From Mugil cephalus (taxonomy: Eukaryota > Chordata > Actinopteri > Mugiliformes > Mugilidae): a stretch of 64,000 bases of DNA. A model generated the notes under the pieces. It made no database searches. It worked only from the letters and a program-made list of their open reading frames with translations, and was not told the origin of the DNA. Below, piece by piece: positions 44,607 to 56,125 of the stretch (position 1 is the first letter of the stretch; each line of letters begins with the position of its first letter). A program made the translations under genes and the position numbers. The stretch spans positions 20,368,697-20,432,696 of the forward strand of contig NC_061774.1 in assembly GCF_022458985.1 (NCBI RefSeq), in the 5' to 3' direction.

Positions 44607-45215
44607 ACTGGTGGAACTCGATTAATCTGATCAATTAGAGACTTTGTTTAATCGCGATTAATCGCATAACAATATTAGGTACCCCCTAACACCAACATTT
44701 TTTAATTTAAATGGATTTTGAGTGGACGACTGAATCCAATTATAGACGCAGACATGAATATTTTAAACTCAAGCTCTTTTAATGTTTAGTGGAAAAATGC
44801 ATTTAATTGCAATTCAATTCAAAACAGTGGAAAAAGAAATAAAATATCACTGGTAAAAACTGAACAGACCTAAAGTTAAAGTGCCATTGTAAGTACTTTT
44901 TCAGGACAGTGTTGACTTTAAATGGTAAAATCAATCAATCAATCAATCAATTAATTAATTTGACACAAAGTGCAATTTTCTGCTTATTTCTTCTTCTGGT
45001 AAAACAACCAGAAATAGGCTTTCATTCTTCTATTTTGCTAGCCGCTAGCTGTTAGCCAAGCTCGGACGTGTGCATCGGTGTAATCGTTGTACCAGGAAAT
45101 CGTGCACTCACAAAGTTCCGCATTGTTTGGAATACATATAGCGATTAAATGCGTTAATTTTTTAATGTGTTTTGTAATTAATTAATCGTAACTATGCGTT
45201 CAAGTCCAACCCCTA
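44607..45215. repeat. AT-rich repeat with ATTAATCG motifs, possible non-autonomous transposon
   Basis: The left part has GAACTCGATTAATC and the 14-bp palindrome TTAATCGCGATTAA. The right part has GCGATTAAATGCGTTAAT and TAATTAATTAATCG, ending near AAGTCCAACCCC. Similar motifs facing each other about 600 bp apart suggest one inserted unit, but no clean terminal repeat or target duplication was resolved. Confidence 0.4.
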
Positions 45216-47336
45216 ATATATACAGCTAGCTACAAATCCTGAAAATGATTCTTTTTACAATTTACTTGGATGGAGAAAGAAGTCAATTGTTACAATAAAT
45301 AAATATATAAAACATCAATAATAAAATAAAGCATGCAACATCCCAGGAATATTTGTAGTTATACCAGAGAGATGCATTTATAAGAGAATACTTAAATTAA
45401 TGAGAATCTACTCTACAGAATTAACTAAACATGCATTTAGAGAGAGAACCTAGCTCGAAAAAAAAGTGAATAAGAAAAATAAAAATCTTAAAAGTAAGCA
45501 CTAAACCCGTATTATATCTGTTGAGTTTGACTCAAATCATAACATTTCATCTACTGCACTGCACTCAAACACAGACAGAAATACAAATCTTTATTAACGT
45601 TCCAGTCATGTCTTTATAAGGTTTATAAAATCACATTTTGTACTGATGTGTGCATTATTCTTTTGTTGTGTAGATACTGAATCTAGTTTGAAAACACATA
45701 CATACACTCGGCTCTGAGCAGTGTGTCAGATATGATATAAACAAAAAAGTATATGGATTTACATGTAGTCCTCCTAATTGGAAAATCCAGAGTCGAGAGA
45801 TGAATGCGCTATGATTGGGTGAATCCAAAAATGTCCTCAAACAAGCAGGTTTCCAGCAGGTGAAAGTGAAAACAGCTCTGACGGAAAAGGGAAGTGACAA
45901 ACAGGAAAGCTCATTCTGGACTGGAGGGAAGTTTTAATCACACGTGAAAGGAGCCAACGTCACACCAAACAAAGCTCCATCACTCCGGATGTGAGGCTTG
46001 GCAGGGGAGCCTCCTTAATGGACTCTGCCCCTCGCTGTGCAGTGGTCCTGGGGCTATACTACCTACTACAAGTTTCTCTGTTTTTGTCTAACATCAGCTT
46101 CATTTGACTGAACACTTTCTTAGAGGCGGTGATGCAACTTCTTTTCTATGAGAGGCAGAAACGAGGAGCGCACTGGATCCGTCTGGGACTGATCAGAAAA
46201 GAATCAGTTGCATCATTTCGAATCATTACGCTCTCGCAGGCAGTTTTATTACTCGGAGAAACTACTGCACCTAATCTGTCAGTGAGAAAACGTACGCCAC
46301 GTAAAACTCCAACTGGGTTTAAAAGGATGACTCTGCTGCTGCTGCTTGTGGAAGGGCCCCTCGACTAATCTATTAATAATATTGTTGAAAAATTGTGGAT
46401 AATTTGAAACATCATTTAGTAGCAAATGCATCGTGCTAACAACTATATATTGCGAAGGCATGTTTAGCTGTTTTCCTTTAATTTTAGTGACATGATGTGC
46501 AAAACCAAGTTTACATGTAGATGTAATATACAAGTAAAGCTGATCATTACTGTAGTTGTGTCATTAAAATGTCTAAAAGGTATTTGTGTGGAAAATACTC
46601 CCCCTGTGGCTGTTTTAATCCCATACATGTGATCATTACGTTCACTCTCATTTTCACCTCTTCCTTCTCTCTAATGAACCATTGTAATGGTCTGATCATC
46701 ATCATTATCGTCGTTACCATCCCACGCAGCTCTGCAATGGAGAAGGAATGAATTCCTTTGTAAGAAAAAAAAATTAAAAAATAAAACGATATGTGGATAT
46801 CCATCAGAGAAATACCACCATTAATCTTCTTTAATAACAATCACAGTGACTGAATGTGGAAGAAATGTATTTAAGTTATTAATCAAATGTTGGCAGCGGC
46901 TGTCTCCAGACCCGACACTCTGAGAATGAAGGATAATTTAATAACAAAGAAAGGGAGAAAGAAAGAAGGTAGAAAGATAATTGAACTGTTGTCACTATAT
47001 ATGATTTAAAACTAGTCCTCAGCTTGAAATGTCTATCATCCTACATTTTTTTCTTTGTGCCCTTTATTTTCACTCTCTGAAAAATACAGTCTCCCGTAAG
47101 TTCTTTAATTAAAAGTCACTCCATGGAAACCAATTATCAATATATACGGCCGGGCCAATAAAGTGTGTCATTACATCAGGTAGTGAAAATCTAAAGGACC
47201 TGGAATGAGTTTAGAGTTGAAGTGACTTTTGATTTAGAAGAAGACCTGTTATTAATTCTCTGTGTATTTCCTTCAGACAATGGCTAATGGTTGTGGCAAT
47301 AACACTGGATAATGCTAGATGGAGCATTGTTAAAAA

Positions 47337-47373
<37 letters not shown>

Positions 47374-47385
47374 ACTACTAACTAC
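47337..47385. repeat. CTA trinucleotide microsatellite
   Basis: About eleven CTA units, followed by AACTACTAACTACT, seen directly. Confidence 0.9.
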
Positions 47386-47545
47386 TCGATTTAGTATTTC
47401 CTACAGATTATTATTTTTCTCACAATGAAACAATCTTAACACAACTTTAAGAACAATGTCACTCTTAATTTAAGCCAATAAATGAATAAGCAATTTATAA
47501 ATTAAACGTTTTCTTACTTAAAGCTGCGTCGGCTCAGTTTTTGGC

Positions 47546-47559
47546 CACCGGGGGGCAGC
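47546..47559 (+). promoter_or_regulatory. CTCF-like motif
   Basis: CCACCGGGGGGCAG, preceded by TTTGG, fits the CTCF core at 13 of 14 positions. It may sit inside a dispersed repeat, because the flanking text looks repeat-like. Confidence 0.4.
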
Positions 47560-50500
47560 AAAACAAGCTGCCTCATGCGGCAGTGACGTCAATGCATACC
47601 CGCTATTGTTATTGACGCTGTATAAATAAAATTTAATTGAACTGCGTATTTACTGTTCAGTTTTGGTTTAGATTAACTCCTAGAAAAAAAATATCTAGCT
47701 GCAAAATGATTTTATGGACATTGTCTGTATTCGTTTGGGGCCAGAAGCGTAGGGTCGATTTATCTGAGATAGTTTTTGGGCAACATGAGCCCATAGTGGA
47801 TGTAGCTGAAATCGATTATAGCAGAATATGCAAGCTGGAAAATCAATCACTATTAGGCGTACTGGAGCAACTGTTGAGTGAAAGCAACATATTTTACATT
47901 GCCTACACTCATCTAATCCATTGCCAATATAAAAAAAAATCGACTAATGCGGCTTTAAATAACTTCTTTGTTCCTTTTGTTTTCGGTCCTGCCCGTTTGA
48001 TAGCACCTGTCCCTGGTCAGGTCCTGGTCAGACAGATGTTCAGCCTCTATATTGATTCTTTAATTCAGAGTCAGTTCCTCTTTGGGATAAACATTGCTTG
48101 TGTCCCTCCCAGTTCCAGCCATCGACAGTGGAGACTGCTTTAGACTCATTAATATTTATAGGCTAACACTGGATTTTACAGGCTGACCTGTCACCGCTGT
48201 TGTAACTGTTGCTGTAAAACTGCATCTTAGATGCAGAAGCAGTCCCTTCACAGCTGACTCTTGGCACACCAGAAGCAAAGGGATCCTAAACGCACACACA
48301 CATCCACACACACACACAGTGTCTTGTAGTGATTTAAGCTGCTGTTCTTGAAGTAGAAAGAGGGGATTTTAGCACCGTGTTAGTGATCTGTCTGCATTGT
48401 TCTGTGTGCCACTAATACTGCCAGGTTACTGTATTCTTACCACACTCTGAAGAATGTCCTCTACATCTAAATCAGGACAATTTCCACATATTTCTGCTGT
48501 GGTCTACAACCCTTTACCTCTCGCTGCCTTGTGTGCGAGGGGTGATCTAACCTATTAGGACGGGAATTGCTTTCTTCTTCAGTAACACTGTCTTCAAGGT
48601 TTGTGACCATGACAAGGAAATTGTCTGTGTTATGGAGGGGAGCGAGGCTCTCCTTGTGCCCCGATGACAGACATATGCTGTTAACAACTTCTGCTTCATC
48701 AGATTTGTCGGGCAATTGAGTCCAGTAGCGTTCCCTAAGATTAAGATGCAAGCTGCGTACCTGTGGCTGCTCGTCCTGTGAGATAACTGAAGCCATTTCT
48801 CTGAGATGCCCCGGTCTTATTTATGTAGCTCTTGATCACAGCTACAGACTCAAAAGGTTTCACGACGCCCACATTGTGGAACAAAACAAATGTGAAAAAA
48901 AAAACTGGTTTGAATCTGTTGCCACACAAAGAGCAGACATTATACAATGCTGTAACACAAGCTAACGCCTGGTCAGAGGATGCGAGGCGATGGGTCCAGT
49001 CATTCATAATGCTGCTGCTGATGGTGTTTACATCTACAGCGCTGCCAATGGACTGACCCACACTGCCAGCAAGCAGGGCTGCCAATCAATCAATCGGTCA
49101 GTCGACCAATCAGCACATCATCAGCTCATCAGCATCACATTCTTTTATGTGCACACCCATGCAAAGAAGTAATGACCTAATTAGAGTGGCGCTCATGCTT
49201 ACTGGCAGCTGTACTGGTACAGTCAATGAGGTGGCTCATTGTGATGAATGGATGGGCATTGGACGTTCTCTGGTGTCATTCTCACCCCTCAAACATTTGG
49301 GTAATTAACTCAAAAACTTTCGCTTGTCCTCTGAGAAATTTCATGTCCAGGCAAAATGAACTGGAAATAACTCCAACAACCTACAATGTTCTGCCAGCAG
49401 GTCACACTATCACATCAACTCGTATATCCTTGAACTTTTTTCCACATGATCAATTCTTAAATTTTGGAAACTTGTTTTCAGCTGGCAGTCGTCTTTGGTT
49501 TAGACTCTCAATGGATCGACTCCCATGAAATAGTGCACGGACACTTATGAGATAGATAATAAATCTTAATAACTTTAGTGATCCGTGTACCTTTCCCATG
49601 AGGCCGTATCAATATCAAGTTATGTGTGTGTTGTTTTATACAATTTGGTCCAGACATTCGGCAGGATGAACTGAAATAACTTTTGTGTTCTCCTGAAGTT
49701 CCCTCTAATGCATCTAAAACTTTAATCCATAACCAGCCAACTCAGCCACGGGCTGTTGTTTATCACTGTCAGATGTTAGCATACTTACAACTGAATTATT
49801 TAGCATGTTTAGTTGTTACTTTTTTGTTTTTAGCATAAGCAGCTATTTAGTGTATTTAGTACTATCATGTGCCTGTAGCCTAAACAAAGATGGTGATGGG
49901 TGGTATCTTAGAGAGATTTATCTATAGGTACCTGCTAAACATTAACAAGTTAATCGAAATAACTGTGAGTAGTCTGGATTAGATTTCTGAAGTTAGCATT
50001 TAGCTCAAAGCACTGCAGGGCTGTTAGCTTCTGGTCTCCAAACTCATTTACTTTTAGAGTCTGAACAAATGTAGGAATGTTAGCCTGCTTACAACTATGT
50101 GGCATGTTTAGCTGTTACTATCAATATTGACCTTTTTACTTTCATACTCTGTTTAAGTAAGTGCAGACTATACATTTAGCCTCATTTATTGACACATACG
50201 TAAACAATAGGAGTACCTGTTAGCATGTTCAGCTATAGTCAAGAGTCAGGATGGAGCACTCAGAGCTGCTACCCCTCATGACGCAAGGGCTAAAGGAGAC
50301 ATTTGTCCACATAAAGTCCCTGAAATGAAAGTGGAATTAGTGGAATCTCCTCTTCGTCTGCCCATCCTATTTGTCTTTTAATAGGAACCATATTGGACTT
50401 CACACTCAAACATTTACTTTTAGACTGTGGGCAGCAGCTTCTGCCGGGCATTACAGCATGCACTGTGGATGACTCACACTGCATGTCCTTCTACATTTGT

Positions 50501-50862
50501 TTTGGGACTGAATGCCTGTCTCTAAACAGCCATCAACCCTATGATGCTTATTTAGATTGTTTCTCTCCGCCTGGCTGAAGTCAGCACCGAGGTCATGTGG
50601 GCATTGAACTTATTGCAGTTCCCGTAGGCGCCCACCTACACAATACATTAGTTCTAAATAAACGAAGTCAGACATGTAGTTTTGGAAAGGATTTTTCCTT
50701 GGTTAGCTGTGAGGAGGAGTCCGGTCAGATGACCTGAGCTGGATGTTTCAGCACCACGGACAGCGCACAGCCTCCCTCTGCTGTTACTGGTGCCATGTTT
50801 GTGATTAGGAGACAAATAGCCCAACACAAGCAGAAAGTACGCAGTGATGACACAGACACAGC

Positions 50863-50886
50863 TCACTGTGTGTGTGTGTGTGTGTA
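50863..50886. repeat. TG dinucleotide microsatellite
   Basis: An uninterrupted run of about eleven TG units, seen directly. Confidence 0.9.
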
Positions 50887-51682
50887 GCTCATACATTCAC
50901 GCATGAGCCTAATATCTGCAGGCACTGGTTAAAATTGGAATTGGAATCGGAATGGAAATTAAATTATCTCATTGGAGAAATCGTGATCCCACCAACAGAA
51001 CACAGTTTACCATTTGCACAAATTAAATTCCTTCCAGTCGCTGCTGCCAATGATTTTACTACGAGGCTGAGGGCTTTACGGCTGCGTAAAGGAATTAATG
51101 TTGGTGAAAGGCAAATTATTTCTGTCCCTGTGGGGAATTGTTCGTTTGATCACCAACCAAATGCCGTCCACCCACCTTTCAGTTTAACACCACACAGCTA
51201 TAAAGTCGCTCGGACACAATTTAAGAGTTTGAAGGCCCGAGGGTCACTGGTCATTGGTCAGCATGGACCCTCCCGAAGCAGCCCCCTCCTTCTCTGCCAC
51301 AAAGACACCACTCATCATTCAACCCGGCGACTCGGCGACCAGCAGCAGGCGAGACTCTTCGGGGGGAGGAAAAAAAAACTTTTGGTCAGAGGAGCGCTTC
51401 TTAAGTCATTTAAGCTGCTGCCTGGGCTGATCATTGGCTGTGTATGGATTATCGATAAGTGCAGAGAGGAACGCGCTGTTGCCATTAATTATTTATATAT
51501 TCCCGTAAAGCTGCGGGGATGCGAGAGAGACGCAGCAGCGGCGAGGATCGCCCGCTCTGAACCGGAGGAGTCACGGGCAGATGATGTCCCAATGTGAGAG
51601 TGCTTCCAGAGGAAACGAAGGAGAGGACGAAGGAGGATGAAGAAGGGGGGAGAGGGATCGAGAGCGGCAGAGGTGGAATATA

Positions 51683-52474
51683 ATGAAGTTGAGTGGGAAA
51701 GGACTGTGCACCGTCCTCTCCGGCACCCTCCTCTTCGTGTGCGCCCTGTGCGAAGTTGTCGTTGGATTAAGATGCGTCTCGCTGGGATCTACGGTGAAAG
51801 CGCATTTCCACCTCGGCTCGGCGGCCGGGGCTTTCTACTCCGGGCTACTTGTGGGAATCGGGCAGGTCCTGCTGGGCTCCGGGCTGCTCTGTTGCATGGA
51901 GAAGCCCGGCTGCAGGAATTTCTTTCTCCTCGGTGTTGTGGTCTTCTTGTTGGGAGTCCTCACTGCCTTCTCCGGCGCGGTGGTGGACGGGGACACGGCT
52001 TCTCTGGTGGAGAGGAAATATTCCCATTACTGCTTCCACTCTTTGGTTGTGAACACTGCCTGCGAGCAGCTGAGGGATTACCAGCGGACTCTGGTGATCT
52101 CCACTGTTCTCAGCACACTGGAGTGCCTCCTCGGGCTCATCAACCTGGTGATCATCAAAAGGTACAAAGCAGCGCAGTTTTCTAGGAGCAGACAGTGTCA
52201 GAGGCAGAGCGCCGGGGCGATCATCTTCAGCGAGGAGCGGGACTGCTCCTCGGCGGATTTCCAGCCGGTGTCTTACATTAATTTGGGTGTTTTTAATGTG
52301 TTTGACGAGACAGGTGCCGAGGTGCAGTGCGGGGGACACCCGTCAATCGAGCTGCCGGGATACTCGCCCACGGACCCGGAGCTCAATCATTGCTTCCCTT
52401 TCTCCTACCCGATCCCCAGTGAGCTGCCACCCGCATACGAAGACATTTTCCCCGTTGAGGCATGCAATACATAG
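51683..52474 (+). CDS. Four-span membrane protein with PPAY motif, probably TMEM271-like (single exon)
   Basis: A 263-residue intronless frame. Four hydrophobic segments are visible at about 9-29, 47-71, 79-101 and 136-158, with both ends predicted cytosolic. The second outer loop carries VDGDTASLVERKYSHYC and further Cys residues (117, 127). The C-terminal tail of about 100 residues has a Cys/Arg-rich juxtamembrane stretch, SYINLGVFNVFDETG and PSELPPAYEDIFP, where PPAY (249-252) is a WW-domain ligand as found in NEDD4-recruiting adaptors. The layout resembles claudin- or MS4A-like tetraspans. My best match by memory is TMEM271, at moderate confidence, so no symbol is given. The start at 51683 is the first ATG in frame and begins just before the first membrane span. 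An AATAAA at 52848-52853 probably ends the mRNA. Confidence 0.75.
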   Translation: MKLSGKGLCTVLSGTLLFVCALCEVVVGLRCVSLGSTVKAHFHLGSAAGAFYSGLLVGIGQVLLGSGLLCCMEKPGCRNFFLLGVVVFLLGVLTAFSGAVVDGDTASLVERKYSHYCFHSLVVNTACEQLRDYQRTLVISTVLSTLECLLGLINLVIIKRYKAAQFSRSRQCQRQSAGAIIFSEERDCSSADFQPVSYINLGVFNVFDETGAEVQCGGHPSIELPGYSPTDPELNHCFPFSYPIPSELPPAYEDIFPVEACNT

Positions 52475-52999
52475 CCGCTCCGGAGCAGCCCCGACAAAGA
52501 GTCCCTCTGCTTTGACAATCAGTGACTTTTGTGCTCAAACAACCCCACTCCTATTCTTCTTCCAGCACCACCAACAAAAAAACAACTAGTAAGTTACACA
52601 AGAGGACAAGAGCAGTGGATTTCAATTCACCTGACTCCATTCTGATATTTTCTTACATCTGCTCAGTAGCTTCTATAGCACATCACCACTCAGACTCATG
52701 TAGATTTAAAAAAAAAAAAGCAACAGATCAAAGTGATACAGGCCCAGACAGTGCAGCCACATCGAGGCCCATAAACGCAACAGCTTGCTCGTATAACAAA
52801 AGCAGAGTTTGTGTTTTGAATGTTTGCTGTTAACGTTTTTACCTGTGAATAAAATGTGTGTTTAACCTCATCTAGAGCTGATGCCAAAATGGCTTTTTGG
52901 AAACCTCTTGTAACGGTGTGTTTAGTCTGTAATTCAAGACTAAAGTTTTCTCCGGGATTTGGAGCAGGCAAACGAATGTATCACGTTTACTCCTTAATT

Positions 53000-53075
53000 C
53001 ATCATCAACGCCGGCTCATCATCTTCATCATCATCATTATCATCATCGTCGTCATCGTCATGTTCATCACGCTGA
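53000..53075. repeat. CAT/CATCGT trinucleotide tract
   Basis: CATCATCTTCATCATCATC continues as CAT, CGT and TAT triplets, seen directly. Confidence 0.8.
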
Positions 53076-53719
53076 AATGTTAAAGAAAGCGAAGACTCCA
53101 AAGAGCTCAGCATGTTGCACTGTGTGGTGTCGATTTTAAAGGCACGCGTCAGTGATCTATTATTACACTGTCCTAAAACTGGGGGACGAAATAGAGACGG
53201 AACTGAAAAAGAATGTGTGAAATCCAAGGAGCAGGAGGCTTCAATATTCTGACTTTAAGTCTCGAGTATGCGTCTGGCTCCAAAGACACTGGATCATTCA
53301 CTTTCCATGATGCCGCTGCAAACATTTATTAGTGGATCCTTATTGTAAAACAGCGAAAAGGAAAAATAATAATAATAAAAAGATGCCACCTCCTCGTAGA
53401 TAACACTGGGAGCATATTTATTAAATCATCTGAGTTCTTTTTTCTGACTTCTAAAAGTCTCCTATGGAGCCCCAGAATTCACAATGCAGGATTAGTTTTG
53501 TTAAAATCACACAGTACACATAATGAGTACGTGGGATTTCAGTGAGACAGGAGGTCGGTGGAAGTATGAATGTATTATTTGTATGTAAAGTAGCAGAGGG
53601 AGGTAACGATACAAAACCCCGGATTTTAGAGGGTCTTTGATGCTCTCCCAGATGGGCCAGGCTGTCCAGATATAAAACAGATTCTAGGTGGAAATGCACT
53701 GTTTCCAATTTAAAACATT

Positions 53720-54130
53720 CACACCGCAGCAGAGCTGCTTCCCATATTGTTCCAATTGACGCGACTTGAAATAATTTTCACCGAAGGCAAATTACCACAT
53801 CGATTGCATCGATCCTCCCCGGACCATAAAAGACGCTTTGCAACCTCACTGTTGCTAATTTCGCTTAACAGTCGGAAGGGTGACACAAGACAAATGATAG
53901 ATTAGGCTGACGTTATTATGTGCCCACCTTTAGACGGCACCACTGCGAGGTAAATTAAATTGAAATGGGCCCTTTTTTCCCCCTCAAATTAAAGCGCTCA
54001 AATGAGCATCTGTGGCTGAATGCACTGCTTAGGGCACTTTGACGAGCACACTGGGAAGAACAAACTTTAAGAAGTGCTTCACTGGCTCAGTGTAATAATC
54101 ATCCTCTTATCCCTTTCAAAACGGTATGAT
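53720..54130. other. Candidate conserved non-coding element
   Basis: A non-repetitive block of balanced composition holds ATTGATTG-like, AAATTAAATTG, CTAATTTCG and TGACGTTATTA sites and no open frame. The judgement is stylistic, made without any alignment. Confidence 0.3.
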
Positions 54131-54229
54131 GACGCTTTCCACTCACTCATTCTGCTTAGGTTGGGCTTTGTGTGCCAGGAAGAGAAAAAATAATCCTGCT
54201 CACTTCTCCTCCCGAGTTTCCTTCCTGTA

Positions 54230-54230
54230 A

Positions 54231-54271
<41 letters not shown>

Positions 54272-54273
54272 AA
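54230..54273. repeat. GAAA microsatellite
   Basis: About ten tandem AAAG units, seen directly. Confidence 0.9.
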
Positions 54274-55169
54274 AATGGCTATAATCTAAGACTAACTCAG
54301 CAATGAGCAGGAGAACAAAAGAGGTCTTTGGGGAGCTGGTGTTCTGAAAGTTTCATAGAGCGTCGTCCAAAGAAAGATGCAAACAAAGCTAATGGCATTC
54401 CTCTGTAGAAGTCACCTGCTGTGGCTGGGCATCAACACAAAATCTGAACAAAAAAACAAGACTTCTGGTTCAAACAAGATTATTCTAGCTGCTCCAAAGG
54501 AGGCTCCTGACCTGGAGTGCAGACATCCACATCGTCAGTATTACACCAGGTTTAATGATTTATCTGTTCTAGGATATGTTTTTATTCGTATCTTATTTGC
54601 ACGTACCCTTTAGTACAAATACTTTCTGTCTTCTCTATTTTCTTTTAACTCAACTCAAAATAATACTAGGATGTTACTTTTTGTGTAGATTGCCATGCCG
54701 TTACATTTTTTTTATTTTATTATGCATGGGGCTTGTTATTTACGAGAACTGGCCTGAGATGAATAGGGTACGTCTGTTTTTACTTAAATGCTTTTGAATG
54801 ATATCTTTAGGAGGATAAATGCATCATTTAGATGGTGAAATAAACTCTGAATGAAGCTCCAGTCTGGTGGTATAAGTAGTAAATACCTTATTAAATAAGA
54901 CCTTCAATCTTAGCTAATTGTATTCTAAGATACTGGATGTAAGGTGTCTGACACTTCCGTTTTCTACTCGGTCGTCCAGAATACACAAGGTCACATGTGA
55001 CATACTTTCTCTGCACAAACATTTGATAAATTGTTGTTGATATGACATGCGGAAACACAATCATGCAGACTAACATTTTCTGACATTTAGTGATAACATC
55101 CACTGCAGTGATAACATTGGGGGAATTATTAGGCACATTTTTACAAGAAAAAAGATGATTATCAAGTAG

Positions 55170-55480
55170 AGCTTGAATGGTATTTAATTTATGCCGAAGT
55201 GATTGAGGGAAGACGGCGCCTTTGCTCATTACCCTATTAGTATCTCATAGCACTGCAAAACCTAATGGCCATATCAGTCCCATTTATGCAAAGAGCAGTT
55301 TAATTTGGGCAAATAAAATATGTTCTGTGATCAATGGTCAGAGTGAGCCAAATCACATTTCTAGAGTGTGTTGCAAGGGGGCTGATGCTGAATAAGTCTC
55401 TCTGGCACTGGAGCTGAGACAGAAGATGCTAGCGAACTGTCACTCAAAGTGACCATGGCTGTAATTATGGGTGACTTGAA
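55170..55480. other. Candidate conserved non-coding element
   Basis: The block contains TTAATTTATGC, a TTTATGCAAAG octamer-like site, AGTTTAATTTGGGC and CTGTAATTATGG. It is non-repetitive and has no coding frame. Conservation is inferred from composition only. Confidence 0.3.
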
Positions 55481-55609
55481 GGCATGGTGTGACTTAATGT
55501 AAGTTATATTTATACTTGTCATGAATAGGGAATCAGCCAGAAGAGGCCAAAAGCATTTTTTTTGTGTGCGAGCCTCTAATCACATTTATTTCTGCTGTTG
55601 GACATTTTA

Positions 55610-55690
55610 ACTCGGAGGTATTTGGGGACGGACTCACTTCTGGAGTCGGCCTCAAGTGGTCATTCGAGGAACTTGGAGGATTTTTGGAAC
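55610..55690 (+). repeat. Short copy of the dispersed repeat seen at 280-745
   Basis: GGCCTCAAGTGGTCATTCGA, then GGAACTTGGAGGATTTTTGG, resembles the 690-725 segment. It is too short to classify. Confidence 0.4.
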
Positions 55691-55939
55691 TAGCATAGCT
55701 TTGTTTTTCGGTCGGGGATGTTTCTGTTGGTTCTAATTACCTAAACGTGCATAAAATACAGAAGATTAGCTCCAAATCTACCATCTGCAAAACAAAATAT
55801 TTTCCAGTGATTGCATTAATTACATTTTACTTATAGAGGTCAGCTAATTATTGACAATTCAATACATTTACTCACTAGTATTTTGACCATAGATCGTATT
55901 AAAAAGTGTGGATGTTATTCATTCTTTCATTTTCTGTAA

Positions 55940-56125
55940 CCATTTGTTTTCTGGGGTGTCTCCAGTCTATATCAGGACTAACACAGAGGAACAGACAACC
56001 ACTCACACTCACAACTACAGCCAATTTAGAATCACCAATTAACCTAACGAGCATGTCTTTGGACAGTGGGAGGAAGCCGGAGCACCCGGGGAGAACCCAC
56101 ATAGACACAGGGAGAAACATGCAGT
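55940..56125 (-). repeat. Dispersed repeat, reverse copy of the 14985 family
   Basis: GGACTAACACAGAGGAACAG, AATTTAGAATCACCAATTAA, then CATGTCTTTGGACAGTGGG, with GGAAGCCGGAGCACCC and GGGGAGAACCCAC, is the reverse complement of a very common teleost repeat body. Confidence 0.75.

Larger units (their letters stand above)
41815..51682. other. Gene-poor fnta-tmem271-like interval
   Basis: The fnta 3' UTR probably extends to about 43165. Beyond it I see no recognisable exon. The interval contains CTCF-like motifs at 42465 and 47546, an AT-rich ATTAATCG repeat at 44607-45215, TG, CTA and GAAA-type microsatellites, and an imperfect duplication near 49771 and 50068. The upstream region of the next gene begins at about 50900. 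Confidence 0.4.

Noticed and set aside
47637-48143. A 168-codon plus-strand open frame
   Set aside because: No recognised domain, AT-rich codon use, no supporting splice or start context, and it lies beside repeat-like sequence. Probably chance.
48467-49085. Two overlapping minus-strand frames of 109 and 114 codons
   Set aside because: No recognised homology and no consistent exon structure; not reported as a gene.
51845-52339. A 164-codon minus-strand frame
   Set aside because: Antisense shadow of the single-exon membrane protein gene.
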